A stretch of DNA of 64,000 bases from an uncultured Cytophagales bacterium (GTDB lineage Bacteria; Bacteroidota; Bacteroidia; Cytophagales; Cyclobacteriaceae), in NCBI GenBank assembly GCA_913057175.1, contig CAJXNP010000003.1:248001-312000 (forward strand), in the 5' to 3' direction. The first letter of the stretch is position 1; every line of letters begins with the position of its first letter. Of the stretch, positions 46,144 through 56,440 are shown one piece after another. The translations under genes and the position numbers were made by a program. The notes beneath the pieces were generated by a model. That model searched no databases. It was given only the letters and a program-made list of their open reading frames with translations, and had not been told where the DNA came from.

Positions 46144-47796
46144 TCACTCTTCTTTTTCCTTTATTATTTTATCTTTCGGAATACTGCTATCGATGAATAT
46201 ACTCTCATCGGATCCAGAAATTTTCACCAAATCCTTCTTTATATCAGATTTCACATTTTGCAGGTTTAAATGACTAACATCAACCATCGAAAAAGGAGTT
46301 TTCTTTTGATCGGTGGCCCTGATTTCGATTTTATTGATTGAAATACTATCGCTAAAGGATATGCTCGCAAGTGAGCCTTTTTCATTTGAAACCTGGATGT
46401 CTTCGAGGGAAATATTTTTGGTATCGCTGATCTCAATCCCCGTCCTGCCGTTCAGCCGGATGTTTTTAAGAGACACCTTATTTACCGGCATTTCCGGTAT
46501 ACCAATAATCTGGATCACATTTCTCTTTGAATAATCACAGCTAATGTTTTCGTAATTAATGTTTTCAATTATAGGTGTGCCGGAGTCTACGGATTGTGCT
46601 GGAAGGCGGTCCCCTCCGGTATACATCATGTTGATACGGATGGCTTCCCGCTCGATGGTATCGGCAGAAATATCCTTGAACCAGCAATTTTTTACATAAC
46701 CACCTCTTCCCCGAGCTGTTTTGATACGGATGACCCTATCTGTGCCATTAAATCGACAATCATGGGCAAAAACATTTTCCACTCCACCTGACATCTCACT
46801 TCCTATTACAATACCGCCGTGTCCCTGAAGGCCTTTATTATGTCGGATCAGAATGTTTTTACATGGCGCTGCCAACCTTCTACCATCCTTATTTCTTCCG
46901 GATTTGATGGTAATGCAATCATCTCCGGTATCGAGCGTGTTATATTCGATCAGCACGTTCGTACATGAGTTGGGATTAATACCATCACCATTAGGTGTAT
47001 CCCCGTATTCACCGTTTGTCAGAATATAAAGGTTCCGGGCAATGATGTTGTCGCAAAAACTCGGATTGATGGTCCAGAATGCGCCATACCGGAAGGTAAC
47101 GCCTTCGAGTAGAATGTTTTTGCAATACAAGGGCCCAAAGAATACCGGTACAAGTAGGCTGTCTGGCGTTTCGAATCGTCTTTTTTCAACGGGCACCTCA
47201 TTTTCATTCATATCCCGTATGATCCCGCTGTTTCTAAATTCCAGTTTCCGGCGATGTTCCCACCAGGGCTTGCCCTGACCGTTTAACACACCTTTCCCTG
47301 TGATGGCAATGTTTTCCTGTTTGAAGGCATAAATAAACGGGGAATAGGAATAGACCTCCGAACCTTCCCAGTTGGTCAACACGGCCGGCAGGTAATCATC
47401 AAAATCCTGGCTAAAAAGCAATTCCGCGCCCTCCTCCAAATGAAGATTAATATTGCTCAACAGAACAATGGGACCTGTGAGCCACGAACCTTTCGGTATG
47501 ATCACTGTACCACCACCATTTGCTGATAGTTCTTCAATGGCCTTATTAATGGCAAATGTATTCTTTACTTCGCCACCATCCTTTGCTCCAAAATCAATGA
47601 TATTTACCTGCTTATCTGGAAATTGTGGTCGCTTAAAATTAAATTCCCCGAAAGGGGTATTGAATGGTGCTATTTCAATCGGCACCTGGGCCAGCACACT
47701 GACTATTGAAAAAAAAGACAACATCCATAAGTGCAGTATGCACACCACATGTCTTTGCTTTTTACTAATTCGAGTTTTTTCCATCGTTTTTTTCAT
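46144..47796 (-). CDS. GH28 polygalacturonase-family enzyme, secreted
   Basis: 550 residues from the ATG at 47796; a GTG 12 bp upstream is possible. The signal anchor is about 20-37 (SFFSIVSVLAQ). A parallel beta-helix carries all four GH28 motifs: NGDGINPNS (about 269-277, replacing the usual NTD), TGDDCITIKSG (catalytic Asp pair), GLQGHGGIVIGSEMSGG (catalytic-site His) and RVIRIKTARGRGG (substrate-binding Arg-Ile-Lys). Family members hydrolyse alpha-1,4-galacturonan or rhamnogalacturonan, or remove single galacturonate residues; the long N-terminal extension and the exo-type GSEMSGG context favour an exo-acting enzyme. It follows the KdgF-like gene by 46 bp. Confidence 0.93.
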   Translation of the reverse strand: MKKTMEKTRISKKQRHVVCILHLWMLSFFSIVSVLAQVPIEIAPFNTPFGEFNFKRPQFPDKQVNIIDFGAKDGGEVKNTFAINKAIEELSANGGGTVIIPKGSWLTGPIVLLSNINLHLEEGAELLFSQDFDDYLPAVLTNWEGSEVYSYSPFIYAFKQENIAITGKGVLNGQGKPWWEHRRKLEFRNSGIIRDMNENEVPVEKRRFETPDSLLVPVFFGPLYCKNILLEGVTFRYGAFWTINPSFCDNIIARNLYILTNGEYGDTPNGDGINPNSCTNVLIEYNTLDTGDDCITIKSGRNKDGRRLAAPCKNILIRHNKGLQGHGGIVIGSEMSGGVENVFAHDCRFNGTDRVIRIKTARGRGGYVKNCWFKDISADTIEREAIRINMMYTGGDRLPAQSVDSGTPIIENINYENISCDYSKRNVIQIIGIPEMPVNKVSLKNIRLNGRTGIEISDTKNISLEDIQVSNEKGSLASISFSDSISINKIEIRATDQKKTPFSMVDVSHLNLQNVKSDIKKDLVKISGSDESIFIDSSIPKDKIIKEKEE

Positions 47797-47842
47797 AATA
47801 ATCTTCACATGAAATGTTTAATCAAAAAGATTTAACTTCTGA

Positions 47843-48187
47843 TTATTCCTTAGTCAGAAAGTCCTCTCTTAAGGGATTGAAGCTATCTACTAATCGTGCT
47901 TTTTTCGAGAGCAGCTTTATCGTATGGAGCTTGCCGGACGGTACAAAAAACATATCGCCGGCCTTCAGACGTTCATCAGGCTCTCCTTCACAATAAAAGA
48001 TAATTTCTCCTTCGGCGATATAAGATGTTTGAACATGCGGATGGTTGTGAGGAGGTTCTCTTTCTTCCCAGGGCCCATCTGAAAAGTCCAGTAGAACAGT
48101 CATGAGGTCTCCTGTAAATACAATTTTTCGTTTTAGTCCTTCCCTTACCGTTTCATAGGGTACCTGATCAAATTTCATTACTGCCAT
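47843..48187 (-). CDS. kdgF: KdgF-like cupin (unsaturated galacturonate ring-opening)
   Basis: 114 residues, a single cupin barrel without signal peptide, so cytoplasmic. Metal site: PPHNHPHVQTSYIAEGEIIF (two His, then further ligands) and the second cupin motif GDMFFVPSGKLHTIKLL (His). KdgF proteins speed the conversion of 4,5-unsaturated galacturonate, the product of pectate lyases and unsaturated glucuronyl hydrolases, to the open-chain keto form. The location among PL1, PL10 and GH28 genes fits this well. The remaining steps (KduI/KduD-type enzymes) are not in the window. The gene symbol rests on family resemblance and context. Confidence 0.82.
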   Translation of the reverse strand: MAVMKFDQVPYETVREGLKRKIVFTGDLMTVLLDFSDGPWEEREPPHNHPHVQTSYIAEGEIIFYCEGEPDERLKAGDMFFVPSGKLHTIKLLSKKARLVDSFNPLREDFLTKE

Positions 48188-48265
48188 AGTAGTTTTATTT
48201 TATAGTGAATTCTGTTTATTTATTAAATCAATAAGAATATTAATGCTTCAAATAGTTTTGTTCAA

Positions 48266-49675
48266 TTATTTGCTCACTTCAATGATCACTCGCTTATATC
48301 TGGTAAGCGCTGGGGTACCATGATCTGTTACAGCAAGAATAATGTGCATGGTCCCCATTTTTGCATTTGAAGGAGCAATGAACCAGGCATTGGCCATGTT
48401 GTCATCTTTGATGGTCAGTGGATCGCCGGTCCTGGCGGTTGACATGGCAAATGTTCCCGGCTCGCCATACAGAAACCATTTATATGATAAATTATCACCA
48501 TCAGGGTCAGATGAACCTGCTGCACTTAACTCCACACGGACTCCGGCCTTAACTGTTAAATGCTCATCGTGGCCCAACATTGGCACTGGAGGGTGATTTG
48601 CGTCATCATAATTCTTGATGGTCCAATCCATTCTGGCTGCAAAATCATTTTGATAGTGTTCCCTCCATCGCCAGATGGTGGCATGATTGGTCGTATGCCA
48701 TCTGCCATCATGGCCCAATACTTCATCCATGGTATTTGTCCATAACGGACGGGTTTCGGGCTCTAAAAACCATTTTTCATATTTGGGATGGTAATATTCA
48801 TATCGACCTCCCCAGCCTCCCCAGTCGGGATGTTCAGGGCTGTTTAAACCATTTTCGATCAAATACATGAAACTGGGTGAATCACCTTCCATAAGGTAGG
48901 TCATATACGGGTATTGTTCCCCGAGCGGGCCTTTGCTTCTGATGTGCTTGTCAAGCCAGGCATTTTCAACCAGGCTGTAATTTCCTCCATCACAACGCGC
49001 ATGGAAAAAATCCCCGCTGATACCACTCCAGGTAGCATGGTGATACCCTCCGTACTGGTGGAACCCCGGACTTGCGATATAATACAACTTCGGAAAAGTT
49101 TTTCTCATCCACGGACCACTATTGTCCTGATCAGAAATGGTATACACCCTGATTTTTGCAACAAATTGATCCAATTCTTCAGTTGATCGCGTTTTTTTTA
49201 CTTTCCATAAAGCCTGTGCAAGACAATTGGGTCCACCCCAAACAAGTACCCACACCGGACGGGTATCGCTTTTGTCAACCATGCTGATGATGTGCTCGGA
49301 TCCTTCTGAGTCCATGCCCTCCCCCACAGCATTCATTCCGTAATCCGGCCGTCCTTCTTTCACCACAGTCATCAACTGATCTTTTGTGGGATAGCCCTGT
49401 TCATGTTTTTCCAGGTTATCCCGTACTTCGCCATAGGCTTCTACGATCTCGCGAATACGCCAGGTAGCAATTTCATTTTGCTGATGGATAGAAGTGGTTG
49501 CAATAAGCCCATCTACATCCCATTGGTTGGAGTAGGTTAGAAACCTCACCAGTGACATCGCATCGTCCGGTTCATTTTCTATGTCAGTGAGGACGATGAT
49601 CCTTTCTTTCTCCTGGGCAACGGCATATGTACCGATACATAAAAAACAAAAAGTCAGTATAAGCAGATTTTTCAT
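48266..49675 (-). CDS. DUF1593 (Sde182-type, nucleoside-hydrolase-like) secreted protein
   Basis: 469 residues, signal peptide 1-21 (TYAVAQ). Domain 1 (about 25-345): nucleoside-hydrolase-like fold with the acidic metal-site motif [52 protein letters not shown] and [11 protein letters not shown]. Domain 2 (about 375-469): Ig/cadherin-like Sde182 C-terminal domain ([40 protein letters not shown]). A homologue was described as cellulose-binding in Saccharophagus; enzymatic activity of the family is unsettled. Here it lies between the PL10 and KdgF genes. One of five copies in this window. Confidence 0.88.
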   Translation of the reverse strand: MKNLLILTFCFLCIGTYAVAQEKERIIVLTDIENEPDDAMSLVRFLTYSNQWDVDGLIATTSIHQQNEIATWRIREIVEAYGEVRDNLEKHEQGYPTKDQLMTVVKEGRPDYGMNAVGEGMDSEGSEHIISMVDKSDTRPVWVLVWGGPNCLAQALWKVKKTRSTEELDQFVAKIRVYTISDQDNSGPWMRKTFPKLYYIASPGFHQYGGYHHATWSGISGDFFHARCDGGNYSLVENAWLDKHIRSKGPLGEQYPYMTYLMEGDSPSFMYLIENGLNSPEHPDWGGWGGRYEYYHPKYEKWFLEPETRPLWTNTMDEVLGHDGRWHTTNHATIWRWREHYQNDFAARMDWTIKNYDDANHPPVPMLGHDEHLTVKAGVRVELSAAGSSDPDGDNLSYKWFLYGEPGTFAMSTARTGDPLTIKDDNMANAWFIAPSNAKMGTMHIILAVTDHGTPALTRYKRVIIEVSK

Positions 49676-49694
49676 AATCGTATTTTCAGTTAAA

Positions 49695-52430
49695 TTATTT
49701 CATTTGTTTCAGGGCAAAATGATCAATATTTACCAAACCCTGCGTACTAAGCGCATTCAAACGGATGATATTTTGACCAGCTTTTAACTCGACAGGGGTA
49801 GTAAAAGTTGTCCACACGGTCCATTCTCCAGTAGGGCTGAAATCAAGAGATGAATGTGCTACTTCACCGTTCACCTGCAATTCGGCAGGTCGCATATCAG
49901 GTTTGCCGTGAACATATCGGATCCCCAGGTTGTACGCCCCTGCATTTTCAACATCCACTGTCACTTCTATAAAGCTCCCCGTCCTATTGGAAGTGTCTAC
50001 ATACCCGCTGCCGGTAAATCCCGAATGCGCTGAATTTATCTGGGCGATATAGTTCCAGCAGCTATGGTGGTCGATTTTTCCGGAATAGTTTCCATCCTCA
50101 ACTTCCATTACCCGAACCCGGGGTAGCAAACCATCAGGGATATCACGAATTTCTGCCACTTTTATATAATCAGTATTTGGAAGCCCACCATCTTTAAGAG
50201 CCTCCAGTCGAAGGGTATTCATTCCTTCCTGAAGTTCAACCTCGATTGATTCTGTCTTCCATGCAGGAAGAGCTTCACTCTGCGCCAATTTAAGTTTCCC
50301 AACTTTTTTGCCATTGATGTACAGATCAGCAGGTCTGGGATCAGATTTGATATGAGTATATCGAACTGTAATTTTATGGGGCCCCGACCAGGTCGCATTG
50401 TAGTAAACCTCCACGTAGCTGCCTTTTTTGTTGTCGGTATCCACCAGTCCGGTTCCGGAGTGGGTAGAAAGTGGAGCGTCACTCAGCATAACATTGTGCC
50501 AGCAGCTGTGCCGATCAATGATGCCGGAAAATTCTCCATCTTCAGCTTCAATGAGTCTTTCCTGATACTGTAGCTGATCGGTCGTTTTTCCGTAATTCTG
50601 CTGCCACAAAGGAAAATCTGTTTCGATCAAATGAACTGGCCAATAACCATGGTACCCGTATCCCGATCGTCTTTCATAGCTAATTTCAGAAAAGTCGTAC
50701 CGGAATTTAGAATCCCTGTCCAGGTAAAGGGGACGGTTTGTTTCCAGTTCATAAAACCGGGCCCACAAACGTCGTGCTTTTTCATCAGGAACGAGAAATT
50801 TTTCCGTACGTCCGTCCGGGTGGCGTATTCCTTCCAGCCTAACTCCTTCAATCGCAACCCTTTTTAACCAATCTACCCCAGACTCGACCGATTCAATTAT
50901 CTCCGGGGAGGGATTTTTGATGGTCATGAGGTATTTTAAAATCCCAACGCTTTCGCTTCCTGAGAGGGATGGTGGTTCATATGCACGGGCCCAGGCTGGC
51001 TTAAGTGTATTTTCATCATGCTGCGCACACCAGACGGTGAGTTTACCGTTTTGCCACACCTGTGTTTTCAGTATACAATCTATTCCCAACTCAACGGCTT
51101 GCCCCGCCAATTTTTTTCGTTCATTGTCCACAAATGCGTATGGTTTCTTACCGTTTGAAACATCTGTCAAGAGGTTCATTACTCTTATCATCGCACCGTC
51201 ATTGTATGTAATCCTCGAATAGTATTTATCACCTCTTAGCGGCCAGAATTGTGGCCAACCGCCATTTGGATATTGAGCGGCAAATAGATAATCAAGGCCT
51301 TTGTTAAAGGATTCAACATATTTCTCATTTTTTGTAGCATCGATCACACGAGCCAGGAACTCCATGGGAAGCGTGGTGGCCTCATTATCGAGGCTGTTGG
51401 CTCGCCCACCACCTTCAGGCGGAATATCACCTGGGGTTAGAGGCGTCCTTGCCAGATCTGTACTTTTAGGCCATCCTCCCTGAGGAGATTGATATTGGAT
51501 AACATTGTCAGCAATTTTTCTGGTGTCTTCCGAAGCATACCAGGCTCCATCATGATCAAGTACATGATCACCCCAGATCAATTCCCGCTTCACACCACTT
51601 TCAAATGGCTTAGCCAGGTATGCTTCCATATTGGCAATCATCTCGTTATGTGTTGTGTTTTTATTTTCAAAGCCAATGATACAGATATGCTCATTTCCGC
51701 TCATCCCGTAAACTTTGTAATAGTGTTCTTTTCCTGTCCTTCCAAAGCTGTAGAGGTCCATGTTGTGTTCGCCATTGGGTCTTATTTGACGGTGGTTTTC
51801 ATTGGGTGCGTCATCTTCCGGTGATTTTGCCAGGAAGAGCACGTAGTCGGATTTTGGATCTCCCAGGTATAACCATTCTGGTGTAATGTCACTAAACTCT
51901 CCCGTAGGAATGTGTTTTTTACCATCAGCCGTTACAAAAAAGTCCTCCTTATCTGCTGTGCCACCGGCTACACATTCCAAAAGGAAACAATATTCACCTT
52001 CTGATTTAAGCACTTTGATCGCGATGCGATTGGCAAAAAACCAATATTGAAAAGTAAATTTTTCATTGGTTGATTCAAGAATAACTATCTCACCTTCGGT
52101 TATCCCGTCCACGATGGTCGTTTTTGACCCACTGTCGCGACCAGCGTGTCCGAAGTTGTCGATGCTATTTGGAAAACCCCTGAAGTCGCCATTCGGACCT
52201 GGGTCCATATAGGAATCGATCCAATCATTTCCATCCGGGTCAATGAAACTTTTAAAACCTGAAACGCCATTGTCTTTCTCAAAGTAAACCGTACCCATGG
52301 TCATTTCTATCTTGTAGCATCCGGCACCATGCCATTCTTCTTCCGTGAGCTTGACGTTCTGGCCATACGCCCTCATCCCACAAAAAAAGGCTGTTAGTAA
52401 AAGTAGGTTTCTGATAAATTTTATGTTCAT
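49695..52430 (-). CDS. PL10-type pectate lyase with unknown N-terminal domain and two C-terminal carbohydrate-binding modules
   Basis: 911 residues, signal peptide 1-23. Residues about 25-285: beta-rich domain of unknown family ([32 protein letters not shown]-like strands). About 310-640: PL10 alpha/alpha toroid, identified by [76 protein letters not shown] and [18 protein letters not shown]. About 645-775 and 785-911: two copies of a CBM35/6-like jelly roll ([38 protein letters not shown]). PL10 enzymes cut de-esterified galacturonan by beta-elimination with calcium. The two modules would hold the enzyme on the polymer. Confidence 0.9.
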   Translation of the reverse strand: MNIKFIRNLLLLTAFFCGMRAYGQNVKLTEEEWHGAGCYKIEMTMGTVYFEKDNGVSGFKSFIDPDGNDWIDSYMDPGPNGDFRGFPNSIDNFGHAGRDSGSKTTIVDGITEGEIVILESTNEKFTFQYWFFANRIAIKVLKSEGEYCFLLECVAGGTADKEDFFVTADGKKHIPTGEFSDITPEWLYLGDPKSDYVLFLAKSPEDDAPNENHRQIRPNGEHNMDLYSFGRTGKEHYYKVYGMSGNEHICIIGFENKNTTHNEMIANMEAYLAKPFESGVKRELIWGDHVLDHDGAWYASEDTRKIADNVIQYQSPQGGWPKSTDLARTPLTPGDIPPEGGGRANSLDNEATTLPMEFLARVIDATKNEKYVESFNKGLDYLFAAQYPNGGWPQFWPLRGDKYYSRITYNDGAMIRVMNLLTDVSNGKKPYAFVDNERKKLAGQAVELGIDCILKTQVWQNGKLTVWCAQHDENTLKPAWARAYEPPSLSGSESVGILKYLMTIKNPSPEIIESVESGVDWLKRVAIEGVRLEGIRHPDGRTEKFLVPDEKARRLWARFYELETNRPLYLDRDSKFRYDFSEISYERRSGYGYHGYWPVHLIETDFPLWQQNYGKTTDQLQYQERLIEAEDGEFSGIIDRHSCWHNVMLSDAPLSTHSGTGLVDTDNKKGSYVEVYYNATWSGPHKITVRYTHIKSDPRPADLYINGKKVGKLKLAQSEALPAWKTESIEVELQEGMNTLRLEALKDGGLPNTDYIKVAEIRDIPDGLLPRVRVMEVEDGNYSGKIDHHSCWNYIAQINSAHSGFTGSGYVDTSNRTGSFIEVTVDVENAGAYNLGIRYVHGKPDMRPAELQVNGEVAHSSLDFSPTGEWTVWTTFTTPVELKAGQNIIRLNALSTQGLVNIDHFALKQMK

Positions 52431-52458
52431 ATTAGGTATATATTTTATTCTTCATTTT

Positions 52459-53691
52459 TTATAATCGTTCATTGACAATTGAATTAAACATTGATCCGAA
52501 AGTATAGCGAAGGCCGATCTCACTTGCCATTTCAAAGGAAGTGGGTAATTTCCTTAGGTTCAAAAGGAGGTCTTCTTCGCTTAATTCGCTGGAGGGAAGA
52601 TAGAACTGGTTGTTTATTTTTTTCACTTCTAATCCCAGTTCCACAAATAAACCACGTGCCACTCTTACTGAGAGCTCACACCCTGTCTCAATAAGGTGAT
52701 ATTCCAAATCCTGGAGGTATTGACTTCCTTCCAGCCAAAACTCAAAGCTTCCCCAGGTTTGAACTACCTCTATTTGTGACTTTATCGTATGAACAATCCT
52801 TTTCTCGTTAAGTCTGTTGAGAATTGTGTTTTCATAGTATCGATAGAATTCGGGGCCCACATAATAGGCCACTGTGAATAACCTTCGGTCAACCTCCCTC
52901 CAATTGAAAAAATTATATTCCAGGGCTGGTTTAGGTGACAGACACCCTTTAATATTTCTATAAGTGTCCTGATCAGCACTTAACAGCATGCCTACCGACC
53001 AGTGGTCCGTAATGGTATAAACTATTTTTGATCTATAGTTTTGCTCTTGATTGAGTGAATGAATCTCATGCTTTCCATTTTCGTCTTCCGTTGTAATGAC
53101 TGTTTCTTCCCTGTCCAGTGTATATTCATTTAGGATACGCCATGTTTCGGTTACTCTATTTGCAGAGAGGGAAGTTTCGTAGGAATACTCCTTTTTGCGT
53201 TCCTCTGCTTCAAATCCGCCTTTCAGTTCGATGGAAAAAATCCAGTTATTCCACGGATCAAGTGACACGATATCCTGTATGTTTTCATTCTCTTTTTTTG
53301 TCCTGGAAACAGAAACCTGATAATCAGGATTCAGGTTATTAATAAATGGCAATAACCCAGAGATAAGTGTCTCTTTAAATTTATTTCTTTGAATGTCATC
53401 CGTATCGGTGGCAACAATGTCACAAATGAGGGTAAATCCCGCTATGCTTTGGTGATTGCGCCCTTCGTAATTCAATTTGTATTGTTGGCCATTTGCTGTC
53501 GATGTCCTGGTGACCAAAATATACACCTCACAGACCTTTTGGTCATTCACGTAATCAACAATATCAACTGATCTTCTTAAATAATCAAAATCAACTACTT
53601 CCCCTTCGATAAAGACCTTAACTTTACCGGAGTTGTGCTGCGCGTGAGCGGCGTAATTGATTATTAAAAATAACAGTAATACTCTAATCAT
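52459..53691 (-). CDS. Putative outer membrane beta-barrel protein of unknown function
   Basis: 410 residues from the ATG at 53691 (MIRVLLLFLIINYAAHAQ, signal peptide 1-18); the longer frame begins with TTG. The N-terminal 120 residues (KVKVFIEGEVVDFDYLRRSV, then YVNDQKVCEVYILVTRT) form a periplasmic part. From about 165 on, alternating amphipathic strands with aromatic residues at the ends (WSVGMLLSADQDTYRNIKGC; LFTVAYYVGPEFYRYYEN; SFEMASEIGLRYTFGSMFNS) suggest an 8-12-stranded barrel ending near the C-terminus. No similarity to pectin enzymes was recognised. It sits inside the pectin cluster in the same direction, 28 bp before the PL10 start. Confidence 0.7.
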   Translation of the reverse strand: MIRVLLLFLIINYAAHAQHNSGKVKVFIEGEVVDFDYLRRSVDIVDYVNDQKVCEVYILVTRTSTANGQQYKLNYEGRNHQSIAGFTLICDIVATDTDDIQRNKFKETLISGLLPFINNLNPDYQVSVSRTKKENENIQDIVSLDPWNNWIFSIELKGGFEAEERKKEYSYETSLSANRVTETWRILNEYTLDREETVITTEDENGKHEIHSLNQEQNYRSKIVYTITDHWSVGMLLSADQDTYRNIKGCLSPKPALEYNFFNWREVDRRLFTVAYYVGPEFYRYYENTILNRLNEKRIVHTIKSQIEVVQTWGSFEFWLEGSQYLQDLEYHLIETGCELSVRVARGLFVELGLEVKKINNQFYLPSSELSEEDLLLNLRKLPTSFEMASEIGLRYTFGSMFNSIVNERL

Positions 53692-53859
53692 TTTATCAAA
53701 TCTGTTGTCCTGATTTGACCTTGGTTTTTTCAATATCAAACTGAGAGGATTTCAATCTTCCTGAATTTTATGGTTATTAAATTGATGTCAATTCCATATA
53801 TCGTCTGGTGCATTATTCCATTATTCACATCGTATTTCCAAAAGGACTTTTAGCCTTCC

Positions 53860-56409
53860 TCATTCTAACAATTCAGAATTCACCCCAGCCTCCTCACTTT
53901 CCCTGCTTACTACCCATGGCATCTTATCTTTAGGCCACTTTCCGTCAATGATTGGGAAAGTAACAAGCCTTGCTGGATCCAGTACCACATGTTTGATCCG
54001 CTTTCTATGCCACGAATAGGTGATATGAATTAATCCGTCTTCGGTTTGAATTACTGCCGGATAAGAATACTGAACAGAACCGGTTCGATATTCAAGAACC
54101 GCTGCTGCCTCCCAGTTGATCCCATCATTGGAGACGGCAACAGTCAGGATGCCCCGACCTTTTCGTCCGCCAATTGAATCTTCTCTTGTTGAGTGATTGT
54201 AAACCAATAATTGACGTCCATCTTTCAGTGTTACCCCGTCTATCGCAGAGTTATTGTTTGGTAGCGTAGCATCTGTTACCGGTGACCAGGTTAAACCACC
54301 GTCTTCTGACCACGTTTGGGCCATTTTAGCGTCTTCGTGCTTTTCATTGGTACGAGCCAGAATTTGTAGACGCTTTGGAGAATAAACAAGAATCGTGGGT
54401 TGTATGATTTCGTATTTGGTGTTGACGGGATCACTAATTGGTCCGACCTTTGTCCAGGTCTTTCCATTATCGGTGCTACGCTCAACATGAATGCGCTTAC
54501 CGGGTTCTCCCTGTAAACTCGATCCTGCTACTATAGTGCCATCAGCCAGGTATACAGGCTTGTTAACAATGGGACCTACAAAACCTTCAGGAAGAGCCGA
54601 TGGCTTGCTCCAGTTGTAACCATTGTCATCTGAAGTAATGACCTGGCCATCATCAATACCCGGGCTGACAAAATAAATCTGAATATCATCTCCTTTCGAT
54701 TGAACTAAAACAGGATTAAACAAAGTTTGGTCTCCCATATCACAGATGCTCACCGGTGGTTGCCACTTACCGTTCCTGGGCTTTCTTGCCAACCAAATAT
54801 TGACGTCATGATGACCTTCTCTTGTACCTCCAAACCAGGTACATAAGAGATCTCCATTTTCAAGTTCTAACAGGGATGATGCATGACAGTCACGTGTTGG
54901 TCCTTTCGTAAACACAAATTCTTCCTGGACAATTGCTCTTTTTCCAGGTGACAGGCTGGTCATATTTGATGCACTAATGTCAACCAGGCTGTTAAGATAT
55001 TCTTCAAGATTGGTATAACCGTCCTCGTTTCGATCCTTGGTGCCATCAGAGGCATCATTTGGATTGAGAGACATTTCTTTCTCCCAGGCATCGGGCATTC
55101 CGTCATGGTCGGAGTCTATTGGGGCAGGCACACTCTTCAACTCAGGCCATCCACCGACTTGCTCCTGGGAATCGATGATGCCAGTTTGTCTGGAGCGGTC
55201 AGCAACTTTATGATCTTTCTTATACGTTTCTCCTTCGTAAGTCGCAAATCCATTTTTCACCTCATCGATGATTCGAATATCAACTGCATCGCGATTTGGC
55301 AAGGATGCTCCGGCATGTTCCAAAACCGATTGGTAGGTTTCTTCAGCGGTTTCCTGGTTGATAGGCATGGCTTCCCAGGGCCGGTCAAGTTTTAACCTGT
55401 GTATGGCTGAAGGATTTTTTGGCATCTCTTCCTGTACCCCTTTTATTGCTGTTAAGGAAGGCATGACACCTTTCCAGTTATCAGCAGTAACCTCCTCACT
55501 ATCTTCCATTATATTCTCGCCAATAAACCATTTACCATAGTCGGCATCGCCATTACGGGACCATGGATTGGCCAGCTGAGAAGAAACTTCGCCAGGAACA
55601 GTTGCCGGGCCCGGTTTGTAATAATTGGCAACCATGTTGATGTTGGTAAAATTAAATTTTGAACTTCCTACCTGCTGTACTTCGCCACCGTACGTGCTTT
55701 TATAGCCCCAGTTATACACGACATTATTTCGGTAATCTGTATTACCACAACCTGAAGCAAACCGTGGGTTTCGGCTGGAGTGGTGGGCAATCAGGTTATG
55801 GTGATAGGTGCTGTAATCAGATCCCCAAATGCCACCATAGCCATGGTCGCTACCTTTCGTGTGGTTGGATTCATATAAGCTCTCTGTTATCATGCACCAT
55901 TGTACTGTGACGTTCTTGCAATGGTATATTGAGAGCGTTTCGTCGATGCTCCAGCTGGCCGACACATGGTCCAGAATAATATTATTAGTATACCTGCTGG
56001 TAATGGCATCTTCAGCCTCGCCAGTTTCATCGCCAAGACGCACACGGATGTATCGAATGATCACTTCATCTGCTCTGATGATCAGCGGATGCCTTTTCAA
56101 TGTAATACCATCTCCAGGTGCTGTTTGGCCTGCGATGGTGATATGAGGGTTTTTGATCTCGAGGTTACTCTTAAGATCAATGGTCCCGGATATCCTGAAA
56201 ACAACTGTTCGTGGGCCTTCCGCCTCTACCGCTGCTCTCAGGCTACCCTCTCCGCTGTCGTTTAAATTTGTCACTTCGTAGACTACACCGCCCCGGCCAC
56301 CTTGGGTGTACTTTCCATAACCCTCTGCTGTGGGAAAGGCCAGTTGCTGCGCCAGGGTAGTTGACAAGGCCAGTGCGATCAATATTGCGCTAAATGTTAA
56401 AACTCTCAT
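53860..56409 (-). CDS. PL1 pectate lyase fused to a sialidase-like BNR propeller
   Basis: 849 residues, signal peptide 1-20 (STTLAQQ). Residues 21-440: PL1-type parallel beta-helix (AFPTAEGYGKYTQGGRGGVV; ITIAGQTAPGDGITLKRHPL; ILDHVSASWSIDETLSIYHC; YRNNVVYNWGYKSTYGGEVQ). Residues 440-490: calcium-binding hinge SDHDGMPDAWEKEMSLNPND / EDGYTNLEEYLNSLVD. Residues 500-845: six-bladed BNR/sialidase-like domain with RDCHASSLLELENGDLLCTW, PGKRIHVERSTDNGKTWTKV and SYPAVIQTEDGLIHITYSWH. The first half is paralogous to the lyase at 59433. The fusion would couple galacturonan cleavage to a side-chain glycosidase, whose specificity is not known. Confidence 0.9.
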   Translation of the reverse strand: MRVLTFSAILIALALSTTLAQQLAFPTAEGYGKYTQGGRGGVVYEVTNLNDSGEGSLRAAVEAEGPRTVVFRISGTIDLKSNLEIKNPHITIAGQTAPGDGITLKRHPLIIRADEVIIRYIRVRLGDETGEAEDAITSRYTNNIILDHVSASWSIDETLSIYHCKNVTVQWCMITESLYESNHTKGSDHGYGGIWGSDYSTYHHNLIAHHSSRNPRFASGCGNTDYRNNVVYNWGYKSTYGGEVQQVGSSKFNFTNINMVANYYKPGPATVPGEVSSQLANPWSRNGDADYGKWFIGENIMEDSEEVTADNWKGVMPSLTAIKGVQEEMPKNPSAIHRLKLDRPWEAMPINQETAEETYQSVLEHAGASLPNRDAVDIRIIDEVKNGFATYEGETYKKDHKVADRSRQTGIIDSQEQVGGWPELKSVPAPIDSDHDGMPDAWEKEMSLNPNDASDGTKDRNEDGYTNLEEYLNSLVDISASNMTSLSPGKRAIVQEEFVFTKGPTRDCHASSLLELENGDLLCTWFGGTREGHHDVNIWLARKPRNGKWQPPVSICDMGDQTLFNPVLVQSKGDDIQIYFVSPGIDDGQVITSDDNGYNWSKPSALPEGFVGPIVNKPVYLADGTIVAGSSLQGEPGKRIHVERSTDNGKTWTKVGPISDPVNTKYEIIQPTILVYSPKRLQILARTNEKHEDAKMAQTWSEDGGLTWSPVTDATLPNNNSAIDGVTLKDGRQLLVYNHSTREDSIGGRKGRGILTVAVSNDGINWEAAAVLEYRTGSVQYSYPAVIQTEDGLIHITYSWHRKRIKHVVLDPARLVTFPIIDGKWPKDKMPWVVSRESEEAGVNSELLE

Positions 56410-56440
56410 TTTTACGTTTTTTAAAATTATATCTCTTTAA

